Part shown: positions 41,762 through 53,629 of the stretch, in pieces | How positions within the stretch are numbered: position 1 is the first letter of the stretch | Layout: each line of letters begins with the position of its first letter | DNA from: Branchinecta lynchi | Lineage: Eukaryota > Arthropoda > Branchiopoda > Anostraca > Branchinectidae | Direction of reading: 5' to 3' | DNA length: 64,000 nt | Assembly: GCA_023053575.1 (NCBI GenBank) | Contig: JAKZAP010000004.1 | Span: 18,115,624 to 18,179,623, forward strand | The notes under the pieces: generated by a model | Databases searched by the model: none | Seen by the model: only the letters and a program-made list of their open reading frames with translations | Told to the model about the DNA's origin: nothing | Translations under genes and position numbers: made by a program

Positions 41762-43051
41762 ATTACAGGTTCTTACTGTAATGAAGACTCACGTAATCTA
41801 CCATTGTTTTTGTGTAGTATCAATATGCCTTCTTACTTCGGTACCTCAAATAAACAAGATCAAAAGCTTCGGCGGTACACAGAGTTTGTTTTTGCGAATA
41901 TGTCCACTTCGATCTGAAGTATATAAAGTTCATGACATGTGAGCCAAAGTTGTTGTAACTGGTTTGATCACGTAATGTAATTAATACATTTCATGTTTTT
42001 TCCCGGATTCAGGGCGACCTATCCAGCTTGGGATAACAACCTCGTTCATATACTCGTTCGCTTAAATTTTCGCATTTACAAAATTTGCTGCCAGTTCTTT
42101 CTCAGCCAAAGAAATACAGCAAATCTCTACTAATTTTGCTCATTTGCTTCCACGAGGTCATTTCGACAGATCAAATTTTTGCATGTAAAAAACTAACCTA
42201 ACCATTGACCCCCTAGTTGGTTTCTTCTGTCACTTCGGTGCCAGCCGGGACTAACTGAATTAAAAGACACTTGCGATAGTAATTCTTTCCATTTCAGTAG
42301 GCTTCCATCCATTCTCGTTCCAGAGATTCTACTCTTCATAAGTGTATCCTATCTCCTCTATTAGCATTACACTGATTACCACTACGTGACGTATTAGGCT
42401 CCTAGTCATTGTTTCGGACAAGCTTGTTGGTCCGAAAGACCGAATTTTACTACGTTTGTCACCCGAGACAAGGGACATGGAAAGAGCATAAAAACCGCCG
42501 ATGCTTTGCGTAATTTTGTGTCGGCATAGTTAAGTTTTAAAGTAGTCAACTATTTCAGAACATCTTAGCAAAAACATTAAGCAGTTTTAGGTGTCCTTTA
42601 AAGTTTTAAAACTCGCGATGCATAGCCTGTGTTCTATTCTTTCGTCTTGGAACTAGAAGAAAACGGTCCAAAGATAGGATTTCTGTAAAGTTGCAGACAG
42701 ATTTCGACTAGTGCCAGGTCATCAGCTTAATCTTCGTGACAATATGTTGACGGTCTCGTCCAACTTTTTTTTTATGTCCTGTGTTTGGTAATAGCTGTAC
42801 CCCTCCCTTAGTTCTTGTTTTTCGAAAGTTGCTTCATGTAGAGCGCAGTTGCGTGCCATCAGTCTCTATTTGTAATTCCGCTGCGAACGCCCTGTTGGAA
42901 ATTAATGGGCAATTTTTGTTTTTGATGTGTTGACACAGATTAGGGCCAGATATTTTGTAGTCCGCCACGCCTTTCCTTTCCATGGTGGATAATAGAGAAT
43001 ATAAAAAGGCAAGCGTTTTTGTCGATTGACTGACTTTCTGTAAGATTCATT
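41762..43051. other. Non-coding, nothing recognised
   Basis: A run of short ORFs without domains; no clear repeat boundaries. Confidence 0.4.
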
Positions 43052-43471
43052 TAGGGTGCGTTCCAACCTTCTATTAATCATAATGAAATGGAATCCGAGC
43101 AAGTTTTGTTTATGTTCACCATAGTTGAGGTACCCTATGACGGAAGGGAACCTCTCGGTGTGGGTTGGAGCTTTTTGTTGTTGTTTTGTTTCGAGTTCTT
43201 TTACTCGTTCTGCCTCTCAAAGTTGTGTTTTGAATGCTCTGTTAGGTATAAGAATGCGGATTATTTTACAGGAGGCGTTTCCAACCTCGAATAACATGAT
43301 CTCGAAATTGGTTTAAGAAATGGAAAAGGAGAATTTCTTGCAGGCCTGACCAGGTCCTAGGTCATTAAGGTTTAAGTTTATTAAGGTCATCAAGTTAGAA
43401 GGACTGCACAGAAATTTACTTTTAACATATTTGAGGCCAATTTCAAGCCAATTTTTTGGAACACACCCTTA
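43052..43471. mobile_element. MITE, AACCTCG family, possibly nested in a larger inverted pair
   Basis: Inner unit from AGGAGGCGTTTCCAACCTCG (43270) to GGAACACACCCTT (about 43470), related to 30202-30677. An additional left sequence AGGGTGCGTTCCAACC (43053) also pairs with the right end. Confidence 0.6.
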
Positions 43472-44668
43472 GAGGTGCTGAGAATATTTTTGTTCTATAT
43501 TCAACTCAATTGGGACTTATTCGCCATAATATAACTGCGTAGTAATTATAACGCTGCTACGTCCATTATACACTTGCAGTATAAGACGAACAAGAAAGTG
43601 CATTTGAGGAGGGTATTCAAGGCTTGTCGTTATAAAACTTAGTCAAATACGGCACAAATGTTCATAAAAATCGCTCAGATGAATGAGCATGAGGTTCTTC
43701 AAATTTTTACATATCTTCGTATTTGCAACACAGCGCACAGGAACGAGCATCGTCTTAAAGAAACAAGTTTGAGCTCGGGCGTCGGCTCGAGTTTGAGTTC
43801 TGTGCTAGCATGTAAAAAACAAAGTGTGTTTGTTTTGAGATTTTCGACTCAAAACTTTGTTCAGGATGGACATCCCAGGGGTGTGTGTGATTTCGTCTTA
43901 CTTTTCTGTCTTCTTTCGACATCTTCGCCTGAGTTTCTGATCGCTTGTTCGGTAATGCGATCTGCAGCTTCTCGTTTGTCTCGAATGGTTGCATTAACTC
44001 CATTGTAAGTTTCTGACCCTTCAGACTTGACGCATGTTTAGACTGCGTAATGCAAATGTTCTCATCTGGTAAATTTTAGCGTTGATGCACAATTAGTAAC
44101 AGTATGAACGCCCCAAGGTACATCCATTGTTTCCTGAAGGTCTTGGAAGGACTTTGGCAATTGACACGAAGTGATTTCATATTTCTCTTCGCAATGGCAG
44201 ATTGCGGGAACACCTGCGATATTTTTGACATTTCAGATGTTGCAGTATTCGCATTGTTTGGAGAAAAGTATAGTTCAAAATGCAGTTAACGAAACAAACT
44301 ATTAATTTTCTATTTTCCGTTCGATTTCAAAACTTTTCCTGACCCGATAAACAACATACACAGATATTACTGCTGCATTGAGAAGTTAAGTTCGCAGTCT
44401 GGGCCCAAACTATTCGCCGTTTAAAATGATATTTATCTTGTCGTCCGCATTTTATATTTTAATGCAAAATCCGTAGAGATGGTTTCAAACCGATTTGCTG
44501 CCTAAGAATATTTTAAAATTCGTTTTACCAGGCGACGAGTTAGGCATGGACGACGAACTAAGCCGACGCTCCTTTGGTTAGATATTTCTTCTGTTAGTTA
44601 CGGTTGGTCTGGGCCGATGAGTAAACTACTTTAATGTAATGGTTGTACTCCACCGCCTGTGAGCTTTA
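43472..44668. other. Non-coding, nothing recognised
   Basis: ORFs of 116 and 61 codons on the plus strand (43658-44008 and 44104-44289) have no recognised domain, splice context or signal peptide. Confidence 0.4.
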
Positions 44669-45039
44669 GAGCCTGTTCCACCCTACTTACCGTAGTTACT
44701 ACGCATGACGTCACGAATTCTGGCTTTTTGCGGTCAAGGCTGGAACGATTTTCGGGATCCCAAAACGTAAGTGGAGGCATCCCCATGACATCGCAAAAGT
44801 TGTCCGTCCGTCTGTCCGTCTGTGCGCACTATAACTCTCGAAGGGAATGAGGTATTTTGATGAAACTTGGTGTTAGTATTTTTTTTTGTTTTTTTTTCGT
44901 AGCATCTTTTCTAATTTAAATTATTTTTATATTATTTGTATAAAAGAATGAAAGTCATGTTTCGTACTTTTTTTGGCTACTCCCTCATCCCTCAATGACG
45001 TTAATTTTAATCTATTTTTGCCCACTTTTAAACTATATT

Positions 45040-45272
45040 TGACGGTGCAAAACGGATAAGCCAGCTACATGAGCAATATTTCGGCCCTTCTTGGCAAGGG
45101 TCCTCTTCAGGCTCAAGCTGGAAAATAAAACAAAATGAAGTTTATTTTCCAGCTTGAGCGGCTTGAGCCTGAAGAGGACCCTTGCCAAGAAGGGCCGAAA
45201 TATAGCTCGAATAAAGTGTAGCTGGCTTATCCGTTTTGCACCGTCAAATATGATTCGCAGTCAGCTTGGGCC
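45040..45272. mobile_element. Foldback element, family F (copy 6)
   Basis: Arms with GACGGTGCAAAACGGATAAG, CGGCCCTTCTTGGCAAGG and TCCTCTTCAGGCTCAAGC and their complements, ending GTCAGCTTGGGCCGTAGG. Confidence 0.88.
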
Positions 45273-45481
45273 GTAGGAAGATCTATCACTTTGAAACTAT
45301 TTACGTCACTTAACTTTCAAGAATAAAACCCATATTACGTTTACTTTTCTTCCGCCTAATCCCTAATTAAAAAATATAAGCTTATTAAAATTTATCATTC
45401 AAATCTTTCAAATTTCTAACAAATAAAAAAATTTAACACTTACTTTTAAACTATTTATATCACTTATATTCCAGCAATGTT

Positions 45482-45718
45482 TTCAACGGATACATCAGCT
45501 AAGATTCTTCATAAGCGATATTTCGGCCCTTCTTGGCAAGGGTCCTCGTCAGGCTTTCAGTGAAACTGAAACTGAAAAGATTTGAAACTGAAAGCCTGAC
45601 GAGGACCCTTGCCAAGAAGGGCCGAAATATCGCTTATGAAGAATCTTAGCTGATGTATCCGTTGAAAACATTGCTGGAATAAATGTTTCAAAGTCAGCTT
45701 GGGCTCAAAGAATATTTA
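45482..45718. mobile_element. Foldback element, family F (copy 7)
   Basis: Arms of about 85 bp (CAACGGATACATCAGCTAAG, GATATTTCGGCCCTTC, CTCGTCAGGCTTTCAG) that are almost perfect complements, followed by CAAAGTCAGCTTGGGCTC and AATATTT. Confidence 0.9.
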
Positions 45719-46648
45719 TATCACTTAACTATCAAAAATAAAACCCATATAACATTTACTGTTCTTCCCCCTAATAACTAAATATAAGATATAAAACTAT
45801 TAAAATTTATCATCTAAATCTTTTAAATTCCTACAAAAAAAAACACAAAAAACTTTAACACTTACTTTTTCACTCAATCATCATTCACATATACCCATCG
45901 TTCATGACAACACTTATCTTTAACTCTTCCAAAACGTATTCTTAGTATTCTTTGGGTCAAGAGTAAGGTCGAGTTCGTAGATGGGCTCTGTAGCCCTGCA
46001 TTTAGGGGTGGGGGATGGGGTTTAAAGGGGCAAATGAAATATTTTTAAACAGATAATGTGATAGTCGATTATGGGGTAAGAAGACATGCTGAACACTTAT
46101 GTGAAAAGTATTTTCTACCCGGACAACTTGTTCGCCCGGAATCAGGCCAAAACCGGATTGTTAAAAACAAAAGTTTTGTTTGAAGTTGATTAGATGACAG
46201 ATTTAGGGGTAAGAAGACACGCTGAATCTGTATATGACAATCTTTACGGCACATAAAGTTCGTTCGGAATCTGGTTGAAACGGGATTTTTTTATAGTTAA
46301 AGTTTTATTTGAAGTTGATTAGAAGTTCTTTATACGGATAAGGAGATACGCTGAATTCGTTTCTGAACTTTTTTTTTGACAAGCATGGTAGTTCATTCGC
46401 AGTTGTCTGGATCAAATATTAGATTATTGGGACCCCATCGAAACCTTTGGTCTTGTTCTGTTTTCCAGCAGAATATCATGCCACGGGCGAATCCGACTTA
46501 TCACGTTACAGAGATGCGTAGTTACCACGCTGAGCATGGTAAGCAAGTAGTTACTATTAGTTACTATTTAGAGAAGGTTGGAACTGTCAGCTGGAACGAA
46601 AGTAGTAACTAATAGTTACGATTGTTAGAAGGGTGGAACACGGTCTTA

Positions 46649-48036
46649 GTTTCCAGACAGACGTACAATGAAATGAGTTAAATCAGAAGAGTTCTAGCAT
46701 TTGCAAGGCTTAGATCACCCCGTCTATATCGCCAGTTTAAAACGGGTCTCGAGACGACCGTGGGGTCATCTAGTGGTGCGGTTTGGACTCACCCAAATGG
46801 GCAAGCTCAATAGATTCTAACAAGAAAATCCGACAAAAAGGAAAATATTTGGACCAAAAGTAACCAAATGCAAAAAATTCGGCAGCATTTTTCACTTTCA
46901 GTAATTTGTTGATGTTTTTTATGTCATTTTTGCCTAACAACAAGCAAAATTTCAAGACGAAAAGGTGTGTTCGCCAAGCTAGTAATGTTGTCTAACTCAC
47001 TCAGTAATTCATGAGCGAACGAGAGTGACTTACTCTTTGTCATAAGGGTTTGGTTGATACATCTGTTAGTTGGGAATAATGTTGGTTCATATTGGATGTT
47101 AGATGGTATTAGAATTTTACAGAAAGAAGGTAGTAGTGTTCACAGCAATCATTCCTATCGACTTCTAATGGTTTTTCCTCCATTTTCTGTCATACCAAAT
47201 AAAGTTTAACCGAATAGCGTTGAGATATGACAATCTTTTTACCAGTCACTTACTCACCTAAATAGGCTTGAAGACCCGATGAAAACGCGTTACTTCGTTG
47301 CTCCGCTGTTCACGAATAATGGGTTTTCCAATAGTGGACTTTCTCTGTCGGATTGGGGGTATCTCTATGCGCTATACCTGTATCGAAGCTTGACGAAAAA
47401 AAGTTACAAAGATCTGTGTACAGGCACTAAGCGGTCTTCAACACGCTCACTACTGGCCACTGAAAAGCCGCGTTTGTGTTGAAATTCAAATTTTCCGCGT
47501 CATAGTAGAATTTGCGTTATGGGACAGCCGTAGATATTTTGAAGTTCGCTACTAGAGTAGATAGTGGGGAAAAAAACCTTAGCAGAATACAAATAATTCA
47601 ATGTATTCATTTAAATGTTTCAAAAATAAGTTGGCCTTTCAGCTAAACTCTAACTACTGTAAGGGCTGCTTGTTGAATTATTCGAACTATTTTTCACAGG
47701 TACAATAAGCCCGAAATAACTTTGTCCTTGCAATGTCAGTTAATTGGTTTTGTGTTGACTTTTATTACTCAACAATTAACCTTTGATTTTCATTTCGCAA
47801 ACAAAAATATTTATATGCCTACTGAGAATAATTGAGAGCATTGTCAATAACGGGTGGCAGCATTCATTTGTACATTACAAAGAGAAAAAGAAGAAACAGG
47901 AAAGATGGACTAGCCTACATATAACTAATCAGTTACAACGAATGAATTATCGATAGAAGAAGTCAGGATCGATTTGGAACCTTTTAGTCTTGTTCTCAAA
48001 AGTGGGTATACTCAATTGGTACACGGCAGTTTTTAT
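46649..48036. other. Non-coding, nothing recognised
   Basis: ORFs of 60-67 codons only; no domains or repeat termini. Confidence 0.4.
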
Positions 48037-50475
48037 GGCACTTGCCCTTCGGCCAAGTGCCATATAGCGATCGCAATTTCTGTCCGTCCGTCGGTCTGTC
48101 GGTCTGTCGGTCTGTCCAGGTTTTGCTAGTTCGGGCACTTCCAGATAAGCTAGGACGATAAAACTTGGCAAGCGTATCAGGGACCCCAAATGATTAAGTT
48201 GGAAATAGTCACTTCCCCGATCCGAGCACCGTGGGGGGAGTGGAGGGAGGGGGAATCCGGAATCTTGAGGTATTTTTAACTTTTGAACGGGTGATCGGAT
48301 CTCGATGAAACTTGATATTTGGAACGACCTCATGCCTCAGACGACCCACTTAAAATCCGGACCGGATCCGGTGACTTTTGGGGGGAGCTGGAGGGGGCAA
48401 CCGGAAATCTTGGGAAACGCTATGAGTGGAGGGATCGAGATGAAACTTGGTGGGAAGACACCTAGCAAACACTAGATACATCATTGACACAACCGAGCCG
48501 AATCGGGCACTGTGGGGGGGAGTGGAGGGAGGGGAAATCCGGAACCTTGAGGTATTTATAACTTTTGAACGGGTGATCGGATCTCGATGGAACTTGATAT
48601 TTGCAAAGACCTCATGCCTCAGACGACGTCCTTAAAATCCGGACCGGATCCGGTGACTTTTGGGGGGAGCTGGAGGGGGCAACCGGAAATCTTGGGAAAC
48701 GCTATGAGTTGAGGGATCGAGATGAAACTTGGTGGGAAGACACCTAGCAAACACTAGATATATCATTGACATAATCGAGCCGATTCGGGTACTGTGGGGG
48801 GGAGTGGAGGGAGGGGGAATCCGGAATCTTGAGGTATTTATAACTTTCGAACGGGTGATCGGATCTCGATGAAACTTGATATTTGGAACGACCTCATGCC
48901 TCAGACGACCCACTTAAAATCTGGACCGGATCCGGTGACTTTTGGGGGGAGCTGGAGGGGGCAACCGGAAATCTTGGGAAACGCTATGAGTGGAGGGATC
49001 GAGATGAAACTTGGTGGGAAGACACATAGCAAACACTAGATACATCATTGACATAACCGAGCCGATTCGGGCACTGTGGGGGGAGTGGAGGGAGGGGGAA
49101 TCCGGAACCTTGAGGTATTTATAACTTTTGAACGGGTGATCGGATCTCGATGGAACTTGATATTTGGAAGGACCTCATGCCTCAGACGACGTACTTAAAA
49201 TCCGGACCGGATCCGGTGACTTTTGAGGGGAGCTGGAGGGGGCAACCGGAAATCTTGGGAAACGCTATGAGTGGAGGGATCGAGATGAAACTTGGTGGGA
49301 AGACACCTAGCAAACACTAGATACATCATTGACATAACCGAGCCGATTCGGGTACTGTGGGGGAGTGGAGGGAGGGGGAATCCGGAATCTTGAGGTATTT
49401 ATAACTTTTGAACGGGTGATCGGATCTCGATGGAACTTGATATTTGGAAAGACCTCATGCCTCAGACGACCCACTTAAAATTCGGACCGGATCCGGTGAC
49501 TTTTGGAGGGAGCTGGAGGAGGCAACCGGAAATCTTGGGAAACGCTATGAGTGGAGGGGTCGAGATGAAACTTGGTGGGAAGACACCTAGTAAACACTAG
49601 ATACGTCATTGACATGACCGAGCCGATTCGGGCACTGTCGGGGGAGTGGAGGGAGGGGAATCCGGAATCTTGAGGTATTTATAACTTTTTAACGGGTGAC
49701 CGGATCTCGTCTGAAACTTGATATTTGGAACGACCTCATGCCTCAGACGACCCACTTAAAATCCGGACCGGATCCGGTGACTTTTGGGGGGAGCTGGAGG
49801 GGGCAACCGGAAATCTTGGGAAACGCTGTGAGTGGAGGGACCGAGACGAAACTTGGTGTGAAGATACATCATTGACATAACCGGGCCGATTCGGGCACTG
49901 TTGGGGGAGTGGAGGGAGGGGGAATCCGGAATCTTGAGGTATTTATAACTTTTGAACGGGTGACCGGATCTCGATGAAACTTGATATTTGGAAAGACCTC
50001 ATGCCTCAGACAACCCACTTAAAATCCGGACCGGATCCGGTGACTTTTGGGGGGAGCTGGAGGGGGCAACCGGAAATCGTGGGAAACGCTGTGAGTGGAG
50101 GGATCGAGATGAAACTTGGTGTGAAGATACATCATTGACATAACCGGGCCGATTCGGGCACTGTTGGGGAAGTGGAGGGAGGGGGAATCCGGAATCTTGA
50201 GGTATTTATAACTTCTGAACGGGTGACCGGATCTCGATGAAACTTGATATTTGGAAAGACCTCATGCCTCAGACAACCCACTTAAAATCCGGACCGGATC
50301 CGGTGACTTTTGGGGGGAGCTGGAGGGGAGAACCGGAAATATTGGAAAACGCTATGAGTGGAGGGATCTAGATGAAACTTGGTGGGAAGACACCTAGCAA
50401 ACACTAGATCTATCATTGACATAACCGAGCCGTGCCTACTCGTAACAAGTGCCATATGAGCTCGTAGCTCTTGTT
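48037..50475 (+). repeat. Satellite-like array of about eight 281-bp monomers in an element with terminal hairpins
   Basis: Left end: hairpin GGCACTTG...CAAGTGCC, ATATAGCGATCGCAATTTC and GTCCGTCGGTCTGTC repeats. Monomers start at the GGGGGAGTGGAGGGAG box near 48234, 48518, 48799, 49080, 49362, 49643, 49904 and 50167 (spacing about 281, later about 263 after a small deletion). Each monomer is itself two related halves: one with GAACGGGTGATCGGATCTCG, the other with TGAGTGGAGGGATCGAGATG, both followed by GATGAAACTTG. Right end: AACAAGTGCCATATGAGC and its partial complement GCTCTTGTT. No ORF. Confidence 0.92.
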
Positions 50476-51527
50476 TATATTATCGAGTAGAAATTTCCGA
50501 ATTGGTCCGGTGAATGTGATTGAAAGTATAATTGTGTTTCTCTGCGGGAGGGGAGTGGGACCTATTGAAAGGGCTCTTGCTAAGCGAAGTCAATTTGTCC
50601 CAGCGGAAAATAGGCTCGTTATAGGGAGCAAGTGTCACTAACCTAGGCTACTTGAAACATTTTTTTTTTTCACACCGCTTGACGGGTTCCATGTTCAGAA
50701 AAGTAACCTGCTCGTTGATGCAGACAAAAAGCCGATTACGTTACATTTTCTATTTAACCCTTGCTGTTCTTCGTGTTGCTGTGCAAGCTTAACGACTTAC
50801 AGCTCATTAGACCCCTCGTAAATCGTGATCACATCAATAAGATTCAAGTTTCTCGCCGATAGGAGATTTGTCACGTCTAATAGGAATTTGTTCATTAACT
50901 TTCTAACACTTTATAAGCGCTGCGAAAAAAAGGGAAGTGCGTCAATTTATGGCGCGCGTATGACCTAAAGCGCACAAGTTGTAGTTAATATGCGTGGCAA
51001 AATTAATATGCGGATGGAAATGTTAACAAGATGTTCGGGAACTTTTTTTTGCCGCACGCAGCATGCAACCCGCTGACTTCTCCTGTCGTAAATCGCCGTT
51101 TGTCTGAACAATCATTCGGAATGAACTCCACCCGTCCATTGAATTTTCAGTTCGTAGCAACAGGGCGCTCCGTAGATATCGGTACCAAACATATTGATTA
51201 GGGCGTTTACAATAATGCCTTGCAATATTGAATCTGTTATAATTTTGCATATTTGCGGGAACACACAAAGGAACGTAGCATAACATTATTCGCATTTAGC
51301 AACAACGCTGTCTCCTTATCTAACCTCCCTACTGGAGACTCGCGAAATGTCTGAATAAACGGTCCTGAACCGACTTGACTGAGACAAAAAAATTTCTGAA
51401 TTTCACACCTTTTTTCCTCAGAATCAAGAGTTTTCTGTTTAAAGATGCATGTAAGACGAGATAATGTGGTTTTTTTTGTTCATACGTGTTTTTTTATACC
51501 TTTGAAACATTTCTTGGTAAAGTGTAC
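50476..51527. other. Non-coding, nothing recognised
   Basis: A 90-codon minus-strand ORF (51023-51295) shows no domain. Confidence 0.4.
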
Positions 51528-52485
51528 AAAACCGAAAGTTTCGATGGAATCCCAAAAATCTAACATTTGATTCAAACAGGTCATGTCTTCGCCATTCACT
51601 TCGTCAGATTCCATGAATATTTTTACTGTTAAAATAAAGTTCAAAAATGGATTCAGCATGTCTCCTTGCCCCGATACCGAATCTCTAATCGATTTCAGAA
51701 ACAACTTTGAACCTCAAACAAATTTCCAGTTTCAGCCGAATTCGTGATGAACCATTTGTCCAGCAAGAAAACTAAGTTCACACCTGGATTCAGCGGACCT
51801 CCTTACCCACTCAGCGAATATCTTATTAGCTTATAAAACACACATGTTTTTATCGTAAATTCGAAACCCCTCTTCTGCCTGTAAAGATAGGACTAAAGGA
51901 CCTATCTACGACCTTGACCTGTACTTTACCAGTGAATCCTCATTGAACAACATCCTCGCTTGAACAACATATTTCCTCGTTTAACAATATTTATCAACCT
52001 CTTCGACCTTCGATTACACTAGATCTCTTCGACGTCCATAGAATAAACAAATGAATGTCGTCATCCACGCCCAGAGCTATAATGGTTTGAGAATAAAGGG
52101 GTAGGCTGCTATAGCCGAAAATTGGTCGACAAATTTGTGTCCGGTTTTCGCCGGATTCCGGGTGAACTACTTGTCCGGCAAGATAGTAACTATTCATGTT
52201 CGGATTCAGCATGTCTCCTTACCCCTAAATCAACTATCTCAATAGCTTTTAAAAAATGTTCGTGTTTGCCCCTTAATTTGAACCCCTCCCCCACCCCTAA
52301 ATATAGAGCTACAGAGCCCATCTTCGAACTTGACCTGTACTTTGATCCAAAGAGCAATCGTGCCATTTTTGAACAAACTGTCTCAACCTGTTCGGGAGTT
52401 ATTGTGCTAACAGACGGACGGACAGACGGACAACTTTTGCGATGTCGTAGGTATCCCTGCACTTACGTTTTGGGATCCCAAACAG
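51528..52485 (-). mobile_element. Tandem-monomer element, family B (copy 7)
   Basis: Tail (AACCGAAAGTTTCGATGG) first, few monomers with CCGGATTCCGG boxes, then GTTATTGTGC, GACGGACGGACAGACGGAC and the GGGATCCC head at about 52475-52485. An unrelated stretch at about 51940-52130 splits it. Confidence 0.8.
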
Positions 52486-52616
52486 AAGCTCAAGTCACTG
52501 CCATAAAGGAGATGCAGGAGACTAGTTTTTTTTTACTGATCATGCTCAACCCTAATCGCTCAATCCATCCTCGTTTCCGCAGATTTTTGCTTCTCCAGGA
52601 TTTGACCTCCCCGAGA

Positions 52617-53549
52617 CCGTTTTTGGGATCCCAAAACATGACGGGATAGCTTTGACTTCGTAAAGTTGTCCGTCTGTCTGTCTGTCCGTCCGTCTGTTTG
52701 TCCTTCTGTTACCACATTAACTCTCGAAAGGATTGAGATATTTTGTTCAAACTTGGTGTGAGGATCCTTTGGCAAAGTACAGGTCAAGTTCGCAGATGGG
52801 TCCCATAGCTGTATATTTAATGGTGGGGAGGGTAAATATTCCTTCATCCCAAGCTGACTGCGAATCATATTTGATATGGTGAGGAGGGGTTTCACATTAA
52901 GGGTCAAAACAAATATTGTTTAAAATCTAATGAGATAGTCTATTTAAGGGCAAGGAAACATGCTGAATCGGAATATGAAAATTATTTTCTCGCCGGACAA
53001 TTAGTTCACCCGGAATCCGGCTAAAACCGAAAAATTTGTGAAAAGTAAAAGTTTAATCTAAAGTTGATTAGAGGTTTGATTAGGGGTAGGAAGGCATGCT
53101 GAATCCGTGTATGACAATCTTTTCTCGACCGGCGTATAGTTCGCCCGGAATCCAGCAGAAACTGGAAATTTGTTAAAAGTAAAAGCTCTTCGAAGAATGA
53201 AGTCTAGGAAGTTCGATGTAGGGATAAAGAGACACGTTTAATTATTTTTTTAGTTTTAGTTTTTTGCCAGACAAGTAGTTCGCCGAGAATCCGGCAGAAA
53301 CCGGAAATTTGGTAGAACTAGCGTGAGGCAGGAAGTTTTGATCAGTTTCGTCAAAGTAGATATGACGTAGGCTACAGGTGTAATTGACCTTGGTCTTCTC
53401 AGATGATTATGATTGGCTTTCATCAGTTTCTAAATTTTATTAGTAAAAATGTTCAAGGTGTCTGGCGAAGACCGGATATCCACAAGGCCCAGTGGTCTGG
53501 ATCAGATAGTAATGTTTTGTGGATCCCATCGAAACCTTTGGTCTTGTTA
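52617..53549 (+). mobile_element. Tandem-monomer element, family B (copy 8)
   Basis: Head TTTTTGGGATCCCAAAACAT, GTCTGTCTGTCC run, conserved block, about four monomers, and tail GGATCCCATCGAAACC with TTTGGTCTTGTT. A foldback-family fragment (AAATATTCCTTCATCCCAAG) is inserted at about 52833-52878. Copies 7 and 8 lie head to head, 130 bp apart. Confidence 0.85.
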
Positions 53550-53629
53550 TCCTTGAGCTCGCGTGTTTTTATAGCTGTATCATGGCAGAACCTTTTTTCT
53601 GAGACCTAGACAGGCAAGACATGTCTCCA

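Larger units (their letters stand above)
44881..45941 (-). mobile_element. Retroposed insert with poly-T start and 8-bp target duplication
   Basis: Flanked by TTAGTATT (44873-44880 and 45942-45949). It starts with a T-rich run, as an element inserted in minus orientation with a poly(A) tail would. The interior holds two family F foldbacks and a direct duplication of AT-rich sequence containing AATAAAACCCATAT (about 45323 and 45738). No ORF. Confidence 0.65.
44753..46456 (+). mobile_element. Tandem-monomer element, family B (copy 6), boundaries fixed by its insertion site
   Basis: Begins CGGGATCCCAAAACG and ends ACCTTTGGTCTTG. Because it lies in a known MITE, its ends can be set to within a few bases; no target duplication longer than one or two T residues is visible. 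It contains GTCCGTCTGTCC, the conserved ATAACTCTCGAAGG block, a retroposon-like insert (44881-45941), about three monomers and the tail. Confidence 0.85.
44669..46645. mobile_element. PIF/Harbinger-like MITE, family H (copy 4), split by a 1.7-kb insertion
   Basis: Left part 44669-44752 ends GGCTGGAACGATTTT. Right part 46457-46645 starts TCTGTTTTCCAGCAG and ends GGTGGAACACGGTC. TTA lies on each side (44666-44668 and 46646-46648). Together the two parts align without loss to the intact copies, showing a single MITE cut by the element between. Confidence 0.9.

Noticed and set aside
48447..48913. ORFs on both strands in the satellite array
   Set aside because: They open in the same place only in some monomers and have no constrained frame; the array behaves as satellite DNA.
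48037..50475. CRISPR array
   Set aside because: The repeat unit is about 281 bp with no short-repeat/unique-spacer alternation, and the context is eukaryotic.
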